6,290 nucleotides of DNA from Treponema sp. (GTDB taxonomy: Bacteria; Spirochaetota; Spirochaetia; Treponematales; Breznakiellaceae): contig WRNF01000005.1 of NCBI GenBank assembly GCA_009776715.1, positions 8,550 to 14,839 of the forward strand, written 5' to 3'. Within the stretch, counting starts at the first letter, position 1. Every line of letters starts with the position of its first letter. The notes below the pieces were generated by a model. It had not been told where the DNA came from and made no database searches. It saw only the letters and a program-made list of their open reading frames with translations. Of the stretch, positions 1-5,926 are shown in pieces. The position numbers and the translations under genes were made by a program.

Positions 1-675
1 GTAAAAAACAGGCTCAATGCGGAAATACAGTATTGGGATACCCAGGCAGGCATAATGTCAGACCAGGCAGCCTTGGGCAAGCAAAACGCCCGGCTTAATG
101 CGGACAAATTCAGGGAGCGGGTAAATACCCTGGAAATACGCCGCAATAAACGCCTTGCTGAACTAGCCCTTGAACGGAACATTGTTTCAAAACCGCCTAC
201 TGTTTTAGGCGGGGCATGGATTGTGCCTCGTTCCATGCTGCCCTTAAGTCAAGCAAACGTACCAACAATTTCCACTGAAGCAGGCCGTGATGAAATTGAG
301 CGTATAGCCATGCAGACAGTTATGGATATTGAACGGGAATTAGGTAATATTCCCAAAGATGTCAGCAAAAATAATTTAAGCTTTGACATAGAATCCAAAA
401 CCCCGGAATCTACATTGCGATTCATTGAAGTAAAAGGCCGGGCAGCCGGTAATAACGATGTAACAGTAACGCATAATGAGATGGAAGTTGCAACCAATAC
501 CCCAAATAAATGTATTTTGGCAGTTGTGATTGTTGATGACAATAAACGCAACGTAACTTATTTTATGAACTGGATTGATTCCGGCCCGTCTTTTGCAGAA
601 AGCAGACGAAGTTTAGATTTAAAGAAACTTCGCCAAGTGGCTCGTGTGGTACTGGAAAAGGAAATTATTGTATGA
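1..675 (+). CDS. C-terminal part of a DUF3883 helicase-type protein (5' end outside window)
   Basis: The frame is open from base 1, so this is the tail of a longer gene; the ATG at 55 is internal. Numbering from base 1, the first ~60 residues are charged and helical, like the linker after the helicase core in SNF2-type proteins with a C-terminal DUF3883. A family-typical segment (LGGAWIVPRS) follows near residues 71-80. DUF3883 then covers about residues 90-200: 'SFDIESK' with D129, 'RFIEVKGR' with E143 and K145, and N159-E160. The D...ExK spacing fits a PD-(D/E)XK nuclease-like fold, which is inference. In DISARM-like systems such proteins are large DNA translocases acting with a methylase, in keeping with the DUF1156 gene downstream. 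No helicase motif lies inside the window, so the helicase part is inferred from the family. The gene ends in TGA at 673-675, 10 bases before the ATPase start. Confidence 0.8.
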   Translation, partial: VKNRLNAEIQYWDTQAGIMSDQAALGKQNARLNADKFRERVNTLEIRRNKRLAELALERNIVSKPPTVLGGAWIVPRSMLPLSQANVPTISTEAGRDEIERIAMQTVMDIERELGNIPKDVSKNNLSFDIESKTPESTLRFIEVKGRAAGNNDVTVTHNEMEVATNTPNKCILAVVIVDDNKRNVTYFMNWIDSGPSFAESRRSLDLKKLRQVARVVLEKEIIV

Positions 676-685
676 GGGTAAATAA

Positions 686-1921
686 ATGCTAAAAAAACTA
701 ATAATTCGGAATTTTAAAGCTATTGTGGATATGACAATAGAGTTTACACCATTGACGGTATTGATTGGAGAAAACGGCTGCGGGAAAACCACGATTTTAC
801 AGGCGCTTGATTTTTTACGTTCAGCGGCATCCCGAGATATACCTGAATATTTACGGGAGAAAGACTGGGATTTTCACAACCTTAAATCGCTGTGTAGTGG
901 ACTGGTTGATAAACCAATCGAGTTTATCTCTGAATGGAATTTTCCGGTTAATGGAAAGCCCCAGACAATACAATGGGAATTTTCTGTTGATGTCATTGCA
1001 AGTGACAATGGTAATCAAAATGGAAAATATATTATTAAAGAAAAAATCATTCGGCAGGCAGATGGAAGTATGATTTTGGTATACCCTGATTCTCTTGGAC
1101 AAATGAACATTCAATCATCCGCACTGAAGTATGCCGCTGGAACTTCCTGGAATACCGATGAAATGGATAAACTGTCATTTTTTTTATCACAGTCCGTAAA
1201 CTTTGAATTACTGTCACCAGACAGACTGCGCAGCGGAAAAAAAATGCCCTTTTCCAAATGCATTGGCGCAGGCGGAGTAACGTCAGCATATTTTATTCAT
1301 AAATTAGAGAGACCGGAAAAAAACCTGTTGAATACAATCGTATCTGATCTAATAGATACAAAAGTTGAAATCCAAACTTTTGATCAGGGCAGCCGAGTAG
1401 AACTGATTCTTGTTACCAAGAAGGCAGGCGAAACCATGTATATTGAGTCCGAACATATAAGCGATGGCATATTGCGGATAATTGCTTATGCTGCTATAAC
1501 AATGGATACAATTAACAAATCTGCCAATGCCAATAATGTGTATGCAGCAGAGCCTAAAAAAGCCTATATTGATGATATTACTACATTACAGAATGGTTTT
1601 GTTCTCTTAGATGAAATAGAAGACGGAATAAATCCTTACTTGTCAGAAAAGATACTTTTACTATTGCGCAGCCATGCCAAAAAAGAAGAAAAACAAGTTA
1701 TTCTTACCACCCACAGCCCGGTGATGCTGAATGATTTTGAGCCTGAAGAAATTGTCTTCTTGTGGAAAGACAAAAGAGGCTCAGTACATTCAAGAAAGTT
1801 TTTTGATACTGAAGAGATGCGTGAGCTATTAGAAGCCCTTAACCCTGGTGAAGTATGGATAAATCTTCAAAAAGATGAAATCTTGGAAAAACTTTCTTGT
1901 ACGAATGAGGGAACAAAGTGA
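686..1921 (+). CDS. ABC/AAA-type ATPase (RecF/OLD-like, AAA_21 type)
   Basis: A complete 411-residue protein. The N-terminus (LKKLIIRNFKAI) is the opening strand typical of SMC/RecF/OLD ATPases. Walker A is G28-ENGCGKT-T36. The ABC signature is weak but present as 'HISDGILR' (S259-D260-G261). Walker B is 'FVLLDEIEDG' with D309 and probable catalytic E310, and the H-loop histidine is H343 in 'LTTHSP'. There is no long coiled coil as in SMC or Rad50 and no TOPRIM domain in the same chain. The next gene, overlapping by 4 bases, supplies a TOPRIM-like protein, giving the split ATPase plus TOPRIM arrangement known from PARIS-type systems. The likely role is an ATP-driven sensor or scaffold controlling that partner. 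The start at 686 is supported by GAGGG at 674-678, seven bases upstream and overlapping the previous stop. ATPase class is secure; the defence role is inferred from context. Confidence 0.9.
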   Translation: MLKKLIIRNFKAIVDMTIEFTPLTVLIGENGCGKTTILQALDFLRSAASRDIPEYLREKDWDFHNLKSLCSGLVDKPIEFISEWNFPVNGKPQTIQWEFSVDVIASDNGNQNGKYIIKEKIIRQADGSMILVYPDSLGQMNIQSSALKYAAGTSWNTDEMDKLSFFLSQSVNFELLSPDRLRSGKKMPFSKCIGAGGVTSAYFIHKLERPEKNLLNTIVSDLIDTKVEIQTFDQGSRVELILVTKKAGETMYIESEHISDGILRIIAYAAITMDTINKSANANNVYAAEPKKAYIDDITTLQNGFVLLDEIEDGINPYLSEKILLLLRSHAKKEEKQVILTTHSPVMLNDFEPEEIVFLWKDKRGSVHSRKFFDTEEMRELLEALNPGEVWINLQKDEILEKLSCTNEGTK

Positions 1922-2574
1922 AAATAATGGTTTGTTGTGAAGGTATAACAGATATTGGGCCAATAACTGCATTTATGAAGAAATGCGTGCCTGTTCTAAA
2001 ACTGGACATTGATTGTAAAACTCATTCAGAGCTGCGAAAAACGACATTACTCAAGTCTGAATTGCCCAGAGGATTCATAAAGGAGGGCAAAAGAATAAAT
2101 AGAATTGCTTATATTCGACGTTTATGGCATGAAGCTAAAAAAGCTAAGTGCGGGCATATTGGGTTACATCAGGATTTGGATCATCAAAAAGCAGAAAAAG
2201 TATACCAGGATATACATGAAGATTTTAATAGTATCCTTCCTTCTTCCATTAAACGAATCGCCATTGTTCCCAAAGAAATGACAGAAAGCTGGCTTCTCTC
2301 TGATGAAAACGCATTTCCTGCAATTCCCAAAGAACCCAGGTTACCAGCAAAACCGGAGGAACTATGGGGGCAAAAAAATAATCCTCAATCAGATCATCCG
2401 TATAATTACTTTGTCAGAGTATTAACTCAATTTAATTTGCCGGACAATCACGATACCTACACACAAATTGCAGAAAAAACAGACATAGAAATTTTAAAAC
2501 GCTGCTGCCCAAAAAGCTTTTGCCTGTTTCACAGCGACATGCAAACCTTCATTCCCAAGGAAGGCGCCCCATGA
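1918..2574 (+). CDS. DUF4276-family TOPRIM-like protein, probable effector partner of the ATPase
   Basis: A 218-residue protein starting at GTG 1918 inside the ATPase stop codon (GTGA overlap), with GAGGGA at 1907-1912 five bases upstream; an ATG three codons in (1927) is the alternative. The N-terminal strand ends in 'CCEGITDIG', matching the TOPRIM glutamate motif (E8-G9-x-T-D12). A second acidic motif 'HQDLDHQ' gives D86-x-D88, the usual metal-binding pair. A third conserved stretch, 'IVPKEMTESWLLSD' (about 116-129), matches the family's 'E.WLLAD' signature. 'KSFCLFHSDMQ' near the C-terminus also fits. TOPRIM proteins cut or rejoin nucleic acids with divalent metal; in PARIS the TOPRIM partner is an RNA-targeting toxin held by its ATPase. 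Whether this one attacks DNA or RNA cannot be read from sequence. Its last codon overlaps the methylase start, tying its translation to both neighbours. Confidence 0.8.
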   Translation: MKIMVCCEGITDIGPITAFMKKCVPVLKLDIDCKTHSELRKTTLLKSELPRGFIKEGKRINRIAYIRRLWHEAKKAKCGHIGLHQDLDHQKAEKVYQDIHEDFNSILPSSIKRIAIVPKEMTESWLLSDENAFPAIPKEPRLPAKPEELWGQKNNPQSDHPYNYFVRVLTQFNLPDNHDTYTQIAEKTDIEILKRCCPKSFCLFHSDMQTFIPKEGAP

Positions 2575-5552
2575 AAAAGAAGCTCATCGAAGTAGCCTTG
2601 CCGCTGGAAGCAATTAACGCAGAGGCCGCCCGTGAAAAATCCATTCGTCATGGGCATCCTTCTACGCTGCATCTGTGGTGGGCACGCCGTCCATTGGCAG
2701 CTTGCCGGGCGGTGCTTTTTGCATCTATGGTTGATGATCCATCCAGCCATCCCGACAAATTCCCTAGCACAGAGGCTCAGGAAAAAGAACGCCAGCGTCT
2801 GTTTAACATTATTGAACGGCTCGTAAAATGGGAAAACATAAAAAAGGAAGATCTCTACAAAGAAGCTTATGAAGAAATTCTTAAATCCGCTGGTGGCAAG
2901 CCGCCGCCCATACTCGACCCCTTTGCAGGCGGGGGTTCAATTCCCCTGGAAGCCCAACGTCTGGGGCTTGAAGCCCATGCAAGCGACCTTAATCCGGTAG
3001 CGGTTCTTATTAATAAGGCGTTAATCGAAATTCCGCCTAAATTTGCAAACCGTCCCCCGGTAAACCCGGAGGCGCAGAAGAAAATCGGCGCAAATACCGA
3101 ATGGAAAGGCACCGCTGGGCTTGCAGAAGATGTGCGGTACTACGGTGAATGGATGCGGCAAAAGGCCTTTGAAAAAATCGGACATTTGTATCCAAAAGTA
3201 CAAGTTCCTGCAACTGCTACAGAAAAAAGCTATGAAGCTACGGTGATAGCCTGGCTTTGGGCGCGGACGGTTGAATGTCCGAATCCGGCGTGTGGCGCCC
3301 AGATGCCTTTAGTCCGATCTTTTGAGCTTTCAAAAAAGAAAGGCAAGGAAGTTTTCGTTAGTGTAGGGAATAGGGAACAGGGAACAGGGAACAGGGAACA
3401 GGGAACAGGGGTTGTTGTTAGAGAGCAAAACGTGTTGATGTCAAGCTCAGATAACGAACAAGAATTCCCCCGATCCCCGATCCCTGATCCCCGATCCCCA
3501 ATTAAATTTGAAGTTCAGCATGGTACAGGAAAAGTGCCGGAGGGAACGGTAAACCGGAATGGGGCGCGGTGTATTTGCTGCGGAGTTACGGTTCCCCTGC
3601 AATATGTTCGGGTTAAAGGCAAGCAGGGGCGTTTAGGCGCACAGCTCATGGCAATAGTTGCCGAAGGCCAGAATGGGCGTGTATATCTATCACCTAACGA
3701 AGAACATGAAAAAATAGCTGATGTACATAAGCCGCACGATTATCCAGACGGTGCATTACATGGCAAAGCTGCAGTTAATGTCCCGCTTTATGGCTTGAGT
3801 AATATTGCCGATCTATTCACCCCTCGCCAACTGACCGCTCTGGTAACATTCAGCGATTTAGTGAGCGAAGCGATTAAGCAAGTTGAAAAAGACGCGGGTG
3901 TGGGGAACAGAGAAGAATATAAACCACAGAGGACACGGAGTTACACAGAGGAAAGAGAAGATGTGAATATAGAACTCCGTGAATCTCCGTGGTTAGAAAA
4001 TGAAAAAAGCCTTGACGAAGGAGGTACAGGAGCCAAGGCTTATGCTGAGGCTGTGGGTGTGTATTTGGCTCTTGCTATAAATAAATTACTTGATAGAAAT
4101 TGTGCATTTTCGAGCTGGCAAAATATTGGCGATAAAATTCGTGGCGTTTTTGCCAGACAAGCAATTCCCATGGTTTGGGACTATGCCGAATGTAACTTAT
4201 TTTCTGATTCATCAGGTAGCTTTGATAATTATTTTGATTTAATGATTAAATGTATTAATAATTTTCCAGCATTAACAGCGACAATTGTAACCCAAAAAGA
4301 TGCAACACAAATTTCTTTCAATGATCCTATAGTCATTTCCACCGACCCGCCCTATTACGATAATATCGGATATGCTGATTTATCAGATTTTTTTTATATA
4401 TGGCTGCGCCGTTCACTCAAAAATGTATATCCACAATTATTCTCTACCATGCTTGTTCCTAAATCAGAGGAATTAGTTGCCACACCTTACCGTTTTGATG
4501 GCAGCAAAGATAAAGCAAAGATATTTTTTGAAGAAGGAATGGTACAGGTTTTCAGGCGAATGAGGAAAACTGTATCACAGGATTATCCTCTAATAATATA
4601 CTATGCTTATAAACAAACTGATAGCGATGAAGATGATGATACGGGTAATGCAGATACTGCATCATCAGGATGGGAAACCATGCTCAAGGCAATCATTAAG
4701 GCTGGTTTTTCCATTACAGGAACATGGCCATTAAGAACAGAACGTCCTGGTCGGACTGTTTCTTTGGATTCCAACGCCCTTGCTTCTTCTATCGCTATTG
4801 TCTGCCGTCCCCGTCTGGACAATGCTGCCGAAATTTTCCGTAAAGAATTCCAAAGCGAACTCCGTGAAGCGCTAAAGACCGGTTTGCGCGATTTACAGTC
4901 GGGGAACATTGCCCCGGTTGATCTGCCCCAGGCTTCTATTGGTCCGGGTATTTCAGTTTATTCAAAATACAAGCAGGTTCTGGATGCATCTGGCAAGCCA
5001 CTCTCCGTTCGCCAGGCTTTGGAAATGATAAACCAGGAGCGTTATGCTTTTTTGACTGAACAATCAGGAACCCTGGACGGCGAAAGCCAGTTTTGCGCCA
5101 CATGGTTTGAGCAGTATGGTTTCAAAGACGGCCCCTACGGAGATGCCAATACCATTATGCGCCCGCTTATGGCAAGCGAACAAAAATTAAAAGATTCACG
5201 TTTACTTGAATCAAAAGGCGGAAAAGTCCGCCTGAAACGCCGGGACGAACTTTCCTTTGACTGGTTTTTAAAAAGTGCCGATATAGTCTGGGCTATTGTT
5301 CAGCATCTATGCCATGCTTTAGATGAGGCAGGCGGCAAAGACAAATGCGCTGCATTGATGGCAAGCCTTTCTGCTGATACCATTGAAAAGGTTAAAACCC
5401 TGTCATATCGCATCTATCAAATTTGCGAGCGAAAAGGCTGGGCAGATGAGGCTTTGGTGTATAACAATCTGGTTGCAGATTATGCTAAACTGGAAGGAGC
5501 GGCCAAGGCAGCACAAGAGCCTAAACCGGTTCCGAGAGACTTGGAATTTTAA
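2571..5552 (+). CDS. DUF1156 DNA methylase (amino-methyltransferase, DPPYY motif)
   Basis: A 993-residue protein starting at ATG 2571, overlapping the previous TGA, with AAGGAAGG at 2557-2564 six bases upstream. An in-frame ATG at 2520 would add 17 residues not typical of the family and lacks this site. DUF1156 occupies about residues 3-70, with 'GHPSTLHLWWARRPL' at 28-42. The SAM-binding motif is D116-PFAGGG-122 and the catalytic motif is D592-PPYY-596, as in N6-adenine or N4-cytosine methylases. A four-cysteine zinc-ribbon candidate (C236, C241, C334, C337) lies between them. Two in-frame repeat-derived inserts interrupt it: about residues 264-311, between the cysteine pairs, and about 443-478. 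The first contains 7-bp tandem repeats that could switch the gene off by slippage. It probably marks host DNA for a restriction system using the upstream helicase-type protein. The family assignment is strong; the methylated base is unknown. Confidence 0.93.
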   Translation: MKKKLIEVALPLEAINAEAAREKSIRHGHPSTLHLWWARRPLAACRAVLFASMVDDPSSHPDKFPSTEAQEKERQRLFNIIERLVKWENIKKEDLYKEAYEEILKSAGGKPPPILDPFAGGGSIPLEAQRLGLEAHASDLNPVAVLINKALIEIPPKFANRPPVNPEAQKKIGANTEWKGTAGLAEDVRYYGEWMRQKAFEKIGHLYPKVQVPATATEKSYEATVIAWLWARTVECPNPACGAQMPLVRSFELSKKKGKEVFVSVGNREQGTGNREQGTGVVVREQNVLMSSSDNEQEFPRSPIPDPRSPIKFEVQHGTGKVPEGTVNRNGARCICCGVTVPLQYVRVKGKQGRLGAQLMAIVAEGQNGRVYLSPNEEHEKIADVHKPHDYPDGALHGKAAVNVPLYGLSNIADLFTPRQLTALVTFSDLVSEAIKQVEKDAGVGNREEYKPQRTRSYTEEREDVNIELRESPWLENEKSLDEGGTGAKAYAEAVGVYLALAINKLLDRNCAFSSWQNIGDKIRGVFARQAIPMVWDYAECNLFSDSSGSFDNYFDLMIKCINNFPALTATIVTQKDATQISFNDPIVISTDPPYYDNIGYADLSDFFYIWLRRSLKNVYPQLFSTMLVPKSEELVATPYRFDGSKDKAKIFFEEGMVQVFRRMRKTVSQDYPLIIYYAYKQTDSDEDDDTGNADTASSGWETMLKAIIKAGFSITGTWPLRTERPGRTVSLDSNALASSIAIVCRPRLDNAAEIFRKEFQSELREALKTGLRDLQSGNIAPVDLPQASIGPGISVYSKYKQVLDASGKPLSVRQALEMINQERYAFLTEQSGTLDGESQFCATWFEQYGFKDGPYGDANTIMRPLMASEQKLKDSRLLESKGGKVRLKRRDELSFDWFLKSADIVWAIVQHLCHALDEAGGKDKCAALMASLSADTIEKVKTLSYRIYQICERKGWADEALVYNNLVADYAKLEGAAKAAQEPKPVPRDLEF
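3365..3411 (+). repeat. 7-bp tandem repeat array inside the methylase (candidate phase-variation tract)
   Basis: One AGGGAAT unit (3365-3371) is followed by five perfect AGGGAAC units (3372-3406) and a partial AGGGG (3407-3411). It is translated as a repeating G-N-R-E-Q-G-T heptapeptide. Adding one unit brings TAG 3419-3421 into frame (about 285 residues made); losing one brings TGA 3436-3438 into frame (about 286 residues). Both products lack the DPPYY motif. The array and both stops are read directly; actual slippage is inference. Confidence 0.95.
3467..3499 (+). repeat. Second 7-bp array, roughly inverted relative to the first
   Basis: After a C-run, four YGATCCC units follow: CGATCCC twice, TGATCCC once, CGATCCC once (3471-3498). 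The reverse complement, read as RGGGATC, differs from the upstream AGGGAAC unit mainly at one base, so the two arrays form a loosely inverted pair around about 55-60 bp. It is translated as 'PRSPIPDPRSPI'. One unit gained puts TAA 3503 in frame (about 313 residues); one lost puts TAA 3550 in frame (about 324 residues). Confidence 0.9.
3923..3993 (+). repeat. Imperfect palindrome (REP/MITE-like) inserted in frame in the methylase
   Basis: The left arm ACCACAGAGGACACGGAGTT (3923-3942) and the right arm (3973-3993) are inverted copies with a few mismatches and one gap around a 30-base loop. The encoded residues (KPQRTRSYTEERED...ELRESPWLEN) are low-complexity and unlike the family sequence on either side, which resumes at 'LDEGGTGAKAYAEAV'. 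ACCACAGAGG-type palindromes are, from memory, dispersed elements in several bacterial genomes. It reads through without a stop, so it appears as a spliced-in loop in the protein. Confidence 0.8.
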
Positions 5553-5559
5553 CTAACCC

Positions 5560-5588
5560 TTGACAAAAATATACAAACTTTGTATAGT
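5560..5588 (+). promoter_or_regulatory. Sigma70-type promoter of the toxin-antitoxin pair
   Basis: A perfect TTGACA -35 box (5560-5565) and a TATAGT -10 box (5583-5588, five of six consensus bases) are separated by the optimal 17 bases. The -35 box starts seven bases after the methylase stop. Transcription would start near 5595, giving a leader of roughly 80 bases before the antitoxin ATG. Confidence 0.85.
5570..5586. promoter_or_regulatory. Perfect 17-bp palindromic operator overlapping the -10 box
   Basis: TATACAAACTTTGTATA has two perfect 8-base arms around a central C. It fills most of the spacer and covers the first four bases of the -10 box, so a bound repressor would block RNA polymerase. 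Ribbon-helix-helix antitoxins bind such symmetric sites as dimers and repress their own operon, so the product of the next gene, alone or with the toxin, is the natural candidate. The palindrome is seen; the binding protein is inferred. Confidence 0.75.
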
Positions 5589-5593
5589 AAACA

Positions 5594-5670
5594 CCTAAGG
5601 AGCCCCGTTTATTGGAGAATTTTGCGGTAAATAACCGCAAAATTCCACAAGTCCGACAGGCTCCTAGGAG
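5594..5670 (+). promoter_or_regulatory. Nested hairpin in the antitoxin leader, reaching the ribosome binding site
   Basis: The inner hairpin has perfect 12-base arms (GAATTTTGCGGT 5617-5628, ACCGCAAAATTC 5634-5645) and a 5-base loop. An outer stem pairs AGGAGCC (5598-5604) with GGCTCCT (5659-5665), then CCT (5594-5596) with AGG (5666-5668) across a one-base bulge. The outer stem takes in part of the antitoxin Shine-Dalgarno AGGAG (5666-5670), which also lies in a perfect palindrome CTCCTAGGAG (5661-5670). No T-run follows, so it is not a standard terminator. Control of translation is inference; it may instead be an inserted palindromic element. Confidence 0.6.
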
Positions 5671-5677
5671 TTATTGT

Positions 5678-5926
5678 ATGGCATTATCAACGGTAAACAT
5701 CTCTTTTCAAAATGATTTATTATCTCAAATTGATCAAATTGCTCAAAATGAAGCCAGAACCCGTTCTGAATTAATCAGAGAGGCGGCAAGAATTTATATT
5801 GAAAGAAAAAAGAAATGGGAAAGCATCTTTTCTTACGGTCAGAGTTTATCCCAAAGATATAATTTTACAGAAGATGATGTAAATAAAGAAATAAAAAAAT
5901 ACAGAGCAAAAAAAAATAAATTATGA
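5678..5926 (+). CDS. Ribbon-helix-helix (CopG/VapB-like) antitoxin
   Basis: An 82-residue protein starting at ATG 5678, seven bases after AGGAG (5666-5670). Residues 4-10 (STVNISF) form the DNA-contacting strand. Two helices follow: about 11-24 (QNDLLSQIDQIAQN) and 28-42 (RTRSELIREAARIYI), the 'R.SELIREA' stretch being typical of the fold. The charged C-terminal half (KKKWESIF..., then FTEDDVNKEIKKYR) resembles the toxin-binding tail of antitoxins paired with PIN toxins. It should neutralise the toxin encoded by the overlapping next gene and repress their promoter through the palindrome at 5570-5586. A TTG at 5612, nine bases after AAGGAG (5597-5602), could start a 22-residue longer form, but that extension is encoded by the hairpin and looks unlikely. 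The gene is much more AT-rich than the methylase, suggesting separate acquisition. Confidence 0.85.
   Translation: MALSTVNISFQNDLLSQIDQIAQNEARTRSELIREAARIYIERKKKWESIFSYGQSLSQRYNFTEDDVNKEIKKYRAKKNKL

Noticed and set aside
249..551. Open frame on the minus strand within the helicase tail
   Set aside because: It is the mirror of a well-supported + strand gene and has no recognisable domain or ribosome binding site; the same holds for the other minus-strand frames across the window.
1178..1244. T8 (1178-1185) and A8 (1237-1244) runs in the ATPase gene as slippage switches
   Set aside because: Runs of eight A or T are common in AT-rich genes, and T8 at 4388-4395 and A9 at 5908-5916 occur here too; nothing else marks them as switches.
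2520..2570. Upstream in-frame ATG extending the methylase by 17 residues
   Set aside because: No good Shine-Dalgarno at the right distance, the added residues are not family-like, and the ATG at 2571 has AAGGAAGG six bases upstream and the standard DUF1156 opening.
686..2574. Naming the pair ariA/ariB (PARIS) or gajA
   Set aside because: The TOPRIM-like protein matches DUF4276 motifs rather than DUF4435, and the ATPase lacks the fused TOPRIM of GajA, so only a general resemblance is supported.
3365..3499. CRISPR array
   Set aside because: Units are 7 bp and directly adjacent, with no unique spacers and no cas genes.
5617..5645. Hairpin as a rho-independent terminator for the methylase operon
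   Set aside because: The stem is AT-rich on its outer side, no T-run follows, and it lies downstream of the toxin-antitoxin promoter.
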